NCBI GenBank assembly: GCA_963205175.1
Contig: CAUJIW010000183.1
Coordinates: forward strand, 1-64,000
Direction: 5' to 3'
From: Pseudomonadota bacterium
GTDB lineage: Bacteria; Pseudomonadota; Alphaproteobacteria; Sphingomonadales; Sphingomonadaceae
DNA: 64,000 nt
The position numbers and the translations under genes are program-made. Positions 37,039-44,663 of the stretch are shown here, in pieces. The stretch's first letter is position 1. Every line of letters begins with the position of its first letter. A model generated the notes under the pieces. The model was not told the origin of the DNA. It did not search any database and saw only the letters and a list, made by a program, of their open reading frames with translations.

Positions 37039-38493
37039 ATGACCGTTCCCTCCCCTTCCACCCCGTTCTTCCGGCCCGAGCGGGCCATCGAAGCCCTGGG
37101 CGATGCCTTCTACGATGTCGTCGCGCCGGCCGGCTTCCCCCGCCACATCCTGCGCTTCCGCAACCAGCGCTGGGCCGAGCGGATGGGGCTGGGCGCGCTC
37201 GACGATGACCAGTGGATCGCCCACTTCGGCCGGTTCGAGCCGCTGCCGGGTTCGCTGCCGGCGCCGCTGGCGCTGCGCTACCACGGCCACCAGTTCCGGG
37301 TGTACAACCCGGACATCGGCGACGGCCGCGGCTTCCTGTTCGCCCAGCTGCGCGACCCACGCGACGGTCGTCTGCTCGACTTCGGCACCAAGGGCTCGGG
37401 CCAGACCCCCTACAGCCGGTTCGGCGACGGCCGGCTGACGCTCAAGGGCGGTGTGCGCGAGGTGCTGGCCACCGAGATGCTGGAGGCGCTGGGCGTCTCC
37501 ACCTCCAAGTCGTTCTCGCTGATCGAGACCGGCGAGGCGCTGAGCCGCCACGACGAGCCGTCGCCCACCCGGTCGTCGGTGCTGGTGCGGCTGTCCCACA
37601 GCCATATCCGCTACGGTACCTTCCAGCGGCTGGCGGCGTTGCAGGACCAGGCGTCGATGACCCGGCTGGTCGACTATGTGCTGGCGCAGTTCGTGCCCGG
37701 CGGGCCGGGGCCGGCGGCGACGCTCGATGACCGGGTGGCGGCGCTGATCGATTACGCGGTCGGTGGCGCGGCGGATCTGGCGGCGAGCTACATGGCGGCG
37801 GGCTTCGTCCATGGCGTGCTCAACACCGACAACATCAACATCACCGCCGAGAGCTTCGACTACGGCCCCTACCGCTTCGCGCCGGTATTCGACCCCGGCT
37901 TCACCGCCGCCTATTTCGACGAGCACGGCCTCTATGCCTACGGCCGGCAGATCGAGGCGCTGCACTGGAACGTCTATCAGCTGGCCCGCGCGCTGCTGCT
38001 GATCGTGCCCAAGGAGGCGCTGGTGCCGGCGCTGGAAACCTTTCCCGGTCGGCTGGAGGCGGCGATCACCGCCAGAATACTGGCCCGGCTGGGGGTGCGG
38101 TCGCGCGGTGCCGCCGCCGACCAGGCGTTGCTGGCGGCGATGGAGGGGGCGCTGGCGGGCACCGGTGTCGGCCTCGACCGCTTCTACTTCGACTGGTTCG
38201 GCGGTCCGGCCTCGGCCGCGCGGCGGGCGCGCTCGCCGGCCCGCGACAGCTATGCTGGCGAGGCCTTCATGCCTTTTGCCGCCGACATGGCCGACCGGGA
38301 ACCGGCGGCAGGTGTCACCGACCGGCTGGCCGCTGACTATTTCGCCGACGCCGCGCCTTGCAGTCTGTTGATCGACGAGATCGAGGCGATCTGGGCGGCG
38401 ATTGATGCCAGCGATGACTGGACGCCGTTCACTGCCAAGGTCGCGGCGATCCGCCGGATGGGCGCGGCGGCGGGCCTGGCAGGCGACCTGTAG
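37039..38493 (+). CDS. selO: SelO (YdiU/UPF0061) protein adenylyltransferase
   Basis: This 484-residue protein has the family hallmarks: TKGSGQTPYSRFGDGRLTLK near 117-136, GGVREVLATEM, then HGVLNTDNINITAESFDYG near 256-274 with the Asn and Asp that bind metal and nucleotide. SelO is a pseudokinase that transfers AMP from ATP to Ser, Thr or Tyr of target proteins and supports oxidative-stress tolerance. The length is close to E. coli YdiU. It has no operon partner and lies between the TetR and pyrophosphatase genes. Confidence 0.92.
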   Translation: MTVPSPSTPFFRPERAIEALGDAFYDVVAPAGFPRHILRFRNQRWAERMGLGALDDDQWIAHFGRFEPLPGSLPAPLALRYHGHQFRVYNPDIGDGRGFLFAQLRDPRDGRLLDFGTKGSGQTPYSRFGDGRLTLKGGVREVLATEMLEALGVSTSKSFSLIETGEALSRHDEPSPTRSSVLVRLSHSHIRYGTFQRLAALQDQASMTRLVDYVLAQFVPGGPGPAATLDDRVAALIDYAVGGAADLAASYMAAGFVHGVLNTDNINITAESFDYGPYRFAPVFDPGFTAAYFDEHGLYAYGRQIEALHWNVYQLARALLLIVPKEALVPALETFPGRLEAAITARILARLGVRSRGAAADQALLAAMEGALAGTGVGLDRFYFDWFGGPASAARRARSPARDSYAGEAFMPFAADMADREPAAGVTDRLAADYFADAAPCSLLIDEIEAIWAAIDASDDWTPFTAKVAAIRRMGAAAGLAGDL

Positions 38494-38631
38494 AACGGCA
38501 GACCGCAGGATTTCGGCCGGGTCCGTGCCGCGCTCCACCAATTGGGCATTGCCTTTTGCATGTGCGAAAGGCTATCGACCGGGCGCGTTTCCAATCTCCC
38601 CTCCGCGCGGAGGGCAGCTCCCGAGGTCAGT

Positions 38632-39165
38632 ATGGACATCCGCTTCATTCCGGTCGGCAAGAACCCGCCCCACGACATCAACGTCATCGTCGAGATCCCG
38701 CGCGGCGGCGAGCCGGTGAAGTACGAGATCGACAAGAAGTCGGGCGCGCTGTTCGTCGATCGCTTCCTCAACACCTCGATGGTCTATCCGGCCAACTACG
38801 GCTTCGTGCCGCACACCCTGTCGGAAGATGGCGACCCCATCGACGTGCTGGTGGTGAGCGAGACCGCTGTGGTGCCGGGTGCTGTCATTCCGGCGCGTCC
38901 GATCGGCGTTCTGCTGATGGAAGACGAGGCGGGGCCGGACGAGAAGATTCTCGCGGTGCCCGTCGACAAACTGCACCCCTTCTATGCCGGCGTGAAGGAT
39001 CACAGTGACCTGCCGCAGATCCTGCTCGACAAGGTTGCTCACTTCTTCCAGCATTACAAAGACTTGGAAAAGGGCAAGTGGGTCACCATCGTGAAGTGGG
39101 AAGGTGCTGACGTCGCCAAGGAGCGGATCGTCCAGGCCATCGAGCGCGCGGGCGGCAAGGTCTGA
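38632..39165 (+). CDS. ppa: Inorganic pyrophosphatase
   Basis: This 177-residue family I soluble pyrophosphatase has [29 protein letters not shown] and the catalytic signature [10 protein letters not shown], whose aspartates bind magnesium. It hydrolyses PPi to phosphate and so drives biosynthetic reactions. The ATG at 38632 follows CCGAGG; a longer frame from 38542 adds a poorly conserved leader. The gene ends 25 bases before a clear terminator. Confidence 0.95.
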   Translation: MDIRFIPVGKNPPHDINVIVEIPRGGEPVKYEIDKKSGALFVDRFLNTSMVYPANYGFVPHTLSEDGDPIDVLVVSETAVVPGAVIPARPIGVLLMEDEAGPDEKILAVPVDKLHPFYAGVKDHSDLPQILLDKVAHFFQHYKDLEKGKWVTIVKWEGADVAKERIVQAIERAGGKV

Positions 39166-39190
39166 TCCCGCCGTCTGGCAGACTGACGCG

Positions 39191-39218
39191 AAGGCCGGCC
39201 ATTGTGCCGGCCTTTGTC
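39191..39218 (+). terminator. Rho-independent terminator after ppa
   Basis: AAGGCCGGC at 39191-39199 pairs with GCCGGCCTT at 39206-39214 around a six-base loop, followed by TTTGTCGTT with several T. It marks the end of the ppa transcript and separates it from the thiamine-diphosphate enzyme. Confidence 0.8.
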
Positions 39219-39277
39219 GTTGACGGGGGGCAAGGCGTCGGTTGACTCCGGCCGGTTGGCATCGCACCACAGCGTGC

Positions 39278-40924
39278 ATGACCGAGACCCGCACCGCCGC
39301 CCAGATCCTTGTCGATTGCCTTGTCGCACAGGGCACCAGCCATGCCTTCTGCGTGCCGGGCGAGAGCTATCTCGCGGTGCTCGACGCGCTGTACGACGCC
39401 CGCAACAGCATCCAGCTCGTCACCGGCCGCCACGAGGCGGGTGTCGCCAATATGGCGGAAGCACATGGCAAACTGACCGGCCGGCCCGGTGTTGCGTTCG
39501 TCACCCGCGGACCCGGCGCCACCCATGCTGCCATCGGCGTGCATACCGCCAAACAGGACTCGACGCCGCTGATCCTGTTCATCGGCCAGATCGATCGCGC
39601 CACCCGCGACCGCGAGGCGTTCCAGGAAGTCGACTATCGGGCGATGTTCGGCACCGTCGCCAAGTGGGTCGCCGAGATCGACGATGCCTCCCGCATGGCC
39701 GAATATGTCACGCGGGCCTTCGCCGTGGCGATGAACGGCCGGCCGGGTCCGGTGGTGCTGGCGCTGCCGGAGGACATGCTGGTGGAAGCGGTGCCCGCGC
39801 GGGTGCCGCCGCGGGTCGAGCCGGTGCGTGCGGCGGCGGTGCCCGCCGACATCGCGCGCATCGAGGCGCTGCTGGCCCGCGCCCGGCGCCCGCTGGTGGT
39901 GCTGGGCGGTTCGGGCTGGAGCGCGGCCGGGCTGGCGGCGGTGCAGGCTTTCGCCGAGGCCAACCGGCTGCCGGTGGCCACCGGGTTCCGCCGCAAGGCG
40001 CTGATCGACAACCGCCACCCCTGCTACGTCGGTGAACTGGGGCTGGGCCCCAATCCCAAACTCGCCGCCCGGACCCGCGAGGCCGATCTGCTGATCGTGC
40101 TGGGCTCGCGCCTCTCCGAGGTGGTGACCAGCGGCTACACGCTGGTGGAGGCACCGCTGCCGCGCCAGACGCTGGTGCATGTCCACCCCGACAGCGGCGA
40201 GATCGGCCGCGTCTATCAGGCCGAGGTCGGCATCGCCGCCAGCCTCGACTGCGTGGCGGCCGCACTCGCCGCCGTGCGCGTCGACTCCGCCGCCTGGGCC
40301 GCCGACACGGCCACGGCCCGCGCCGACTACGAAGCCTGGGTGGCGCCGGTGGCGGTGGGCGAGGGCGTCAACCTTGCCGCCGTGATGGCGCATCTGGCCG
40401 AGGTGCTGCCCGAGGACGCCATCCTCACCAACGGCGCCGGCAATTTCGCCGCCTGGCTGCATCGCTTCTACGAGCACCGCAGGCCCGGCACCCAGCTGGC
40501 GCCCACCAATGGCGCCATGGGCTACGGCCTGCCGGCGGCGGTGGCGGCCAAGCTGGTGGACCCGGCGCGCACCGTCGTGTGCATCGCCGACGACGGCGAC
40601 TTCCAGATGTCGTTCCAGGAGCTGAGCACGGCAGCGCAATATGGTGCGGCGATCATCGTGCTGGTGGCCAACAACGGCGTCTATGGCACCATCCGCATGC
40701 ACCAGGACCGCGAGTATCCCGGGCGCGTTTCCGGCACCACCATGATGAACCCTGATTTCGCCGCTCTGGCCCGGGCTTATGGCGGGCATGGCGCGCGGGT
40801 CGAGCGCACCGAGGATTTCCCGGCAGCCTTCGCGCAGGCGCGCGCCGCCGGCACGCTGGCGGTGCTCGATCTGGCGGTCAGCCCCAAGTTCATTTCACCC
40901 ACCAAGACCCTTTCCGATCTCTGA
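39278..40924 (+). CDS. Thiamine-diphosphate-binding enzyme, acetolactate synthase-like (second)
   Basis: This 548-residue protein has the ThDP superfamily layout with catalytic Glu 53 in TGRHEAGVANM, RGPGATHA, and a cofactor motif reading ADDGDFQMSFQEL in place of the usual GDG, followed by ANNGVYGT about 27 residues later. It is therefore a clear relative, but the D-D-G form should be noted. The substrate is not known; a 2-oxo acid decarboxylase role is suggested because the next gene, 11 bases away, is an aldehyde dehydrogenase that would accept the product. It is only distantly similar to the enzyme at 764-2485. An alternative TTG start is at 39242. Confidence 0.85.
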   Translation: MTETRTAAQILVDCLVAQGTSHAFCVPGESYLAVLDALYDARNSIQLVTGRHEAGVANMAEAHGKLTGRPGVAFVTRGPGATHAAIGVHTAKQDSTPLILFIGQIDRATRDREAFQEVDYRAMFGTVAKWVAEIDDASRMAEYVTRAFAVAMNGRPGPVVLALPEDMLVEAVPARVPPRVEPVRAAAVPADIARIEALLARARRPLVVLGGSGWSAAGLAAVQAFAEANRLPVATGFRRKALIDNRHPCYVGELGLGPNPKLAARTREADLLIVLGSRLSEVVTSGYTLVEAPLPRQTLVHVHPDSGEIGRVYQAEVGIAASLDCVAAALAAVRVDSAAWAADTATARADYEAWVAPVAVGEGVNLAAVMAHLAEVLPEDAILTNGAGNFAAWLHRFYEHRRPGTQLAPTNGAMGYGLPAAVAAKLVDPARTVVCIADDGDFQMSFQELSTAAQYGAAIIVLVANNGVYGTIRMHQDREYPGRVSGTTMMNPDFAALARAYGGHGARVERTEDFPAAFAQARAAGTLAVLDLAVSPKFISPTKTLSDL

Positions 40925-40935
40925 AGGACCGACCG

Positions 40936-42435
40936 ATGGCCGACGTTTCCGCTCTCCTGACCGCCCTTGGCGTGTCGCCCGCCGCTTATGCCGACGGCGA
41001 CATCACTGCCCACTCGCCGGTCGACGGCTCGGTGACCGGTCGGGTCGCGATCGACAGCCTGGACGAGGTTGACGCCAAGATCGCCCGCAGCGTCGAGGCG
41101 TTCACCGCCTGGTCGACGGTGCCGGCGCCGGTGCGCGGCGAACTGGTGCGCCGGTTCGGCAACATGCTGCGCGACAACAAGGAGGCGCTGGGCCAGCTGG
41201 TGACCATCGAGACCGGCAAGCCGATCTCCGAGGGTCTGGGCGAGGTGCAGGAGATGATCGACATCTGCGACTTCGCGGTCGGTCTGTCGCGCCAGCTCTA
41301 CGGCCTGACCATCGCTTCCGAGCGCCCGAGCCATCACCTGCGCGAGATGTGGCACCCGCTGGGGCCGGTCGCCATCATTTCGGCGTTCAACTTCCCGGTC
41401 GCGGTGTGGTGCTGGAACGCCGCGCTGGCGCTGGTGTGCGGCAACAGCCTGCTGTGGAAGCCGTCGGAAAAGACGCCGCTGACCGCGCTGGCGGTGCAGG
41501 CGCTGTTCGAGCAGACGGCCGCGGCCTTCGACGAGGCGCCGGCCAACCTGTCGCAGGTCATCCAGGGCCGCGCCGATGTCGGCGCACGGCTGACCGCCGA
41601 TGGCCGGGTGCCGCTGGTCTCGGCCACCGGCAGCGTGCGCATGGGCCGCGCCGTCGCCCAGGCCGTCGCCGCCCGGTTGGGCCGCAGCCTGCTGGAGCTG
41701 GGGGGGAACGCCGCCACCATCGTCTGCCCGACCGCCGACCTCGATCTGGCGTTGCGCGCCATCACCTTCGGTGCCGCCGGCACCACCGGCCAGCGCTGCA
41801 CCACCATGCGGCGGCTGATCGTCCATGACTCGGTCTATGACGCGCTGGTGCCGCGCCTGGTGGCGGCCTACCAGAGTCTGTCGATCGGCGATCCGCTGGA
41901 CCCGAAGAACCTCATCGGCCCGCTGGTCGACGGCCAGGCGGTCGACGCCATGATGAGCGCGCTCGACCATGCGCGCGCCCAGGGCGGCACCGTGCTCACC
42001 GGCGGCCGCAGCATTCCGCGCGTGCCCGGCGGCCACTATGTCGAGCCGGCGCTGGTGGCGATGCCGGGCCAGACCGACATCGTCCGCGAGGAGACCTTCG
42101 CGCCGATCCTCTACATTCTCAAGTACAGCGATTTCGCCGAGGCGATCCGCCTGCAGCGCGACGTGCCGCAGGGTCTGTCGTCGTCGATCATCACCAACGA
42201 CATGCGCGAGGCGGAATATTTCACCTCGGCGCTGGGCAGCGACTGCGGCATCGCCAACGTCAACATGGGCACCTCGGGCGCCGAGATTGGCGGAGCCTTC
42301 GGCGGCGAGAAGGAGACCGGCGGCGGCCGCGAGTCCGGCTCGGATGCCTGGAAGAGCTACATGCGGCGCCAGACCCAGACCATCAATTACGGCCGGACGC
42401 TGCCACTGGCCCAGGGCGTCAAGTTCGACCTGTAA
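40936..42435 (+). CDS. amaB: Aldehyde dehydrogenase, ALDH7/AmaB-like
   Basis: This 499-residue NAD-dependent dehydrogenase has the catalytic Cys in TTGQRCTTMRR near 290, Glu in LELGGN near 255, AFNFPVAV for the cofactor site, and the C-terminal GGAFGGEKETGGGRESGSDAW signature of the ALDH7 family. Relatives oxidise 2-aminoadipic semialdehyde (piperideine-6-carboxylate), the last step of lysine or pipecolate breakdown. The symbol is by family and is provisional. GAAGGACC precedes the ATG, and the gene is probably cotranscribed with the thiamine-diphosphate enzyme. Confidence 0.88.
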   Translation: MADVSALLTALGVSPAAYADGDITAHSPVDGSVTGRVAIDSLDEVDAKIARSVEAFTAWSTVPAPVRGELVRRFGNMLRDNKEALGQLVTIETGKPISEGLGEVQEMIDICDFAVGLSRQLYGLTIASERPSHHLREMWHPLGPVAIISAFNFPVAVWCWNAALALVCGNSLLWKPSEKTPLTALAVQALFEQTAAAFDEAPANLSQVIQGRADVGARLTADGRVPLVSATGSVRMGRAVAQAVAARLGRSLLELGGNAATIVCPTADLDLALRAITFGAAGTTGQRCTTMRRLIVHDSVYDALVPRLVAAYQSLSIGDPLDPKNLIGPLVDGQAVDAMMSALDHARAQGGTVLTGGRSIPRVPGGHYVEPALVAMPGQTDIVREETFAPILYILKYSDFAEAIRLQRDVPQGLSSSIITNDMREAEYFTSALGSDCGIANVNMGTSGAEIGGAFGGEKETGGGRESGSDAWKSYMRRQTQTINYGRTLPLAQGVKFDL

Positions 42436-42441
42436 GGGGGC

Positions 42442-42477
42442 GGCCGGGGCGTCCCCTGTTCAGGCGACGCTCCGGCC
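42442..42477. terminator. Bidirectional terminator-like hairpin
   Basis: Bases 42442-42453 pair with 42466-42477 over 12 positions with one G-U wobble, in the 60-base gap between two convergent genes. Position supports transcription termination from both sides, although the flanks lack a long T-run. Confidence 0.5.
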
Positions 42478-42495
42478 AGCGACCAAGACAGCCCT

Positions 42496-43317
42496 TCAGG
42501 GCTTCACGAACTTCAGCGTCATGCGGTCGGATTCACCGATGGCGGCATAACGCGCCCGATCCTTGTCGCCTTCGGCGAAGCCGGGGGGCAGGGTCCAAAC
42601 GCCCTTGGCGTAGTCCTTGGTATCCTTCGGGTTGGCGTTGATCTCCGACCGGGCGGCCAGCTTGAACCCGGCGGCCTCCGCCATGCGGATCACCGCCGAT
42701 TCCTTGACATAGCCCTTGCTGCCCTTGGGGTCGTCGACGCCGCTCTCCGGCCAGCGATGCTCGACCACGCCCAGCACGCCGCCGGGTTTCAGCGCGGCGA
42801 AGAACTGCTTGAAGGCGGCGTCGGCCTGGCCGCCGCCCATCCAGTTATGGACGTTGCGGAAGGTCAGCACCATGTCGGCGCTGCCCGGCGCCACGGTGAG
42901 AGTCTTGCCGGGGACGAAGGTCGCCACCTCGGCCTTGCCGTAGACATCGGGCTGACCGGCCAGCTTGGTCAGGAAGGCGCCCAGCGTGCGGCGTCCATAG
43001 GTGCCGGCGTTGGGGTCGGCGTGGGCCAGCACCAGCTTGCCCTGGTCCTTGAGCCGCGGGGCGAGAATCTCGGTGTACCAGCCGCCGCCCGGCGCGATCT
43101 CCACCACGGTCATGTCCGGCTTGAGGCCGAAGAAGGCCAGTGTTTCCTTGGGATGCCGGAAGGCGTCGCGCCCCTTGTTCTCGGGCGACCGATGGTTACT
43201 GGCCAGCACCGAGTCGATGGCGGGGGTGGTCACGGCGGCAGTGTCGGCCGCCAGCGCGGGAGCGGCAAAAAAAGTGGTGGCGACTGCCGCCGCCACCGTC
43301 AGTGTACGGGCTAACAT
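42496..43317 (-). CDS. Exported class I methyltransferase (COG4798-like)
   Basis: This 273-residue protein has a signal peptide (RTLTVAAAVATTFFAAPALA, cleaved near Ala 24) followed by a Rossmann-like methyltransferase core. SAM-binding motif one is VVEIAPGGGWYTE (73-79 for E...G), and the LKPGGVLGVVEH segment is typical. Family members are annotated predicted methyltransferases, and export is odd because S-adenosylmethionine is cytoplasmic; the substrate and compartment remain unknown. GAGGGG precedes the ATG at 43317. Confidence 0.78.
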   Translation of the reverse strand: MLARTLTVAAAVATTFFAAPALAADTAAVTTPAIDSVLASNHRSPENKGRDAFRHPKETLAFFGLKPDMTVVEIAPGGGWYTEILAPRLKDQGKLVLAHADPNAGTYGRRTLGAFLTKLAGQPDVYGKAEVATFVPGKTLTVAPGSADMVLTFRNVHNWMGGGQADAAFKQFFAALKPGGVLGVVEHRWPESGVDDPKGSKGYVKESAVIRMAEAAGFKLAARSEINANPKDTKDYAKGVWTLPPGFAEGDKDRARYAAIGESDRMTLKFVKP

Positions 43318-43381
43318 GGATGATTCCCCTCGGTTGATCCCTTGTGTAACAGGGTAGCCCAATGGCGACCGAGGGCAAGGG

Positions 43382-43597
43382 ATGGACTGGCAGTCGACCG
43401 CATGGGCAATGGCATTCGTCGCAGCGGTGACGATAGCCGCCAACATCGCCGGCCGGCGACCGCGGCGGCTGGGACGGGTGGCGCTGATTCCGGCCGATGT
43501 CGTGCAACTGGTCGGGCTGATCCTGTTCCTGGTGCTGGCCGGGCACCTGTTCAACGAGCTGACCGGTCGTACCGTGCCGGCCCCTACGCCGTTCTGA
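43382..43597 (+). CDS. Small membrane protein, unknown function
   Basis: This 71-residue protein has two hydrophobic stretches, about 8-24 and 37-56 (ADVVQLVGLILFLVLAGHLF), separated by a basic loop GRRPRRLGR, so an inner-membrane hairpin is likely. GAGGGCAAGG lies upstream of the ATG at 43382. It overlaps the 3' end of the convergent CysG-like gene by 14 bases. I do not recognise a family; conservation elsewhere would be needed to confirm it is a gene. Confidence 0.5.
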   Translation: MDWQSTAWAMAFVAAVTIAANIAGRRPRRLGRVALIPADVVQLVGLILFLVLAGHLFNELTGRTVPAPTPF

Positions 43598-44405
43598 CCG
43601 TCAGCCGCAGCACCATGCCACCGGCCGCCAGTACCTCCGCCACCGTGATTTCCACCCCGGCTTCGGTCAGCCGCCGGCGCGCGGCGTCGCGCCGGGCGAG
43701 GTCGAGAATGGCCGCCGGCGCGTCCGCTTCATGCAGCAGCAGGTCGGCGCGCTGCAGCAGGCGCAGCTGGCGCAGGGTCACCCGGTCCGCCTGATCGCTG
43801 GCCAGTTCCAGCGTCTGGAGTTCGCCGGCGAAGGGCCGGTCGGCGCCGTCGAGCGCGCGCGCAATGGCGCTCTCGGGGTCCGGCTGGTCGCGCAGCGGGT
43901 CGAGCGCCCCGCCCGGCGCCAGCAGCCGGTCCCAGAAGGCGCGCCGCAGCACGGGCGTCGCCAGCCGCTCGGCGACCTTCGGTCGCCACTGGCTGATCGC
44001 CTCGGCGAGCGGACCCAGCGTCGCCGGCAGCCAGCTCTCCAGCCGCTCGCGCAGCGCCTTGGCCAGCGAGGCCGAGGCACCGCCGGTCGCGATCGCGATG
44101 GTCACGGTGCCGCGGTCGATCAGTGCCGGCACCTGGAAGTCGCACAACGCCGGCTGGTCGGTGACGTTGACCAGCAGGCCGGCCGCGCGCAGGTGCATGG
44201 CCCAAAGCTCGGCGAGCGCCACGTCCTCCAGCGCGACGAAGGCCAGCCGGGCGTCGGTGAGGGTGTCGAGCCGGTCACCGGCCAGGCGCTGGACATCGGC
44301 GCCGGCGGCTTCCAGCAGGCGTATCCGCGCCGCCGCCGGTTCGCCGTCGCCCACCACCAGCACGGGCTTGCCGCGAACGTCGAAACTGAGGGGAAGAACA
44401 CGCAT
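43584..44405 (-). CDS. cysG: Siroheme synthase N-terminal (precorrin-2 dehydrogenase) with truncated methyltransferase domain
   Basis: This 273-residue protein covers the Met8/CysG-N module: an NAD-binding start (VLVVGDGEPAAARIRLL), NVTDQPALCDFQVPA with Asp 83 as the catalytic residue, and IATGGASASLAKALRERLE. It then continues from about 193 into the beginning of a SUMT (CobA) domain (GELQTLELASDQADRVTLRQ), recognisable by register with the GPGDPDLLT region but with its glycines lost, and stops before the active part. The enzyme should still oxidise precorrin-2 and insert iron. Precorrin-2 would come from the separate cobA at 58878. The ATG at 44405 fits the family start. Confidence 0.8.
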   Translation of the reverse strand: MRVLPLSFDVRGKPVLVVGDGEPAAARIRLLEAAGADVQRLAGDRLDTLTDARLAFVALEDVALAELWAMHLRAAGLLVNVTDQPALCDFQVPALIDRGTVTIAIATGGASASLAKALRERLESWLPATLGPLAEAISQWRPKVAERLATPVLRRAFWDRLLAPGGALDPLRDQPDPESAIARALDGADRPFAGELQTLELASDQADRVTLRQLRLLQRADLLLHEADAPAAILDLARRDAARRRLTEAGVEITVAEVLAAGGMVLRLTVRTA

Positions 44406-44599
44406 GGAGCGGCGCCGCGTTGCCGGAGGGAGCCCCAATGTAGCCGATTTTGCCGGGAAGCCATCCGCCAATTGGCGGCTTAACCATCTTCTCCGACGCC
44501 TCTCCTGCCGGGTTAGAGGAATTTAACTCTTGACATATAGGAAAAAAACAATCACAAGGGTGGCAATGCCGGCGTGCCGGCAGCGCTCTTTCTCATTGT

Positions 44600-44635
44600 C
44601 GGTTATCAGGGCCGGGCCGGTTATCAGGGCCGGGC
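44600..44635. repeat. Perfect tandem duplication, 2 x 18 bases
   Basis: The unit at 44600-44617, CGGTTATCAGGGCCGGGC, is repeated exactly at 44618-44635. It lies in the 258-base non-coding stretch (44406-44663) between the HerA and CysG-like genes, downstream of the former and upstream of the latter. A recent slippage event is the simplest origin. Nothing else was recognised in this stretch except an AT-rich run near 44525-44555 that may belong to the cysG promoter. Confidence 0.75.
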
Positions 44636-44663
44636 ACCGCCCGGCGGGCTTTGGGGGGGCGGC

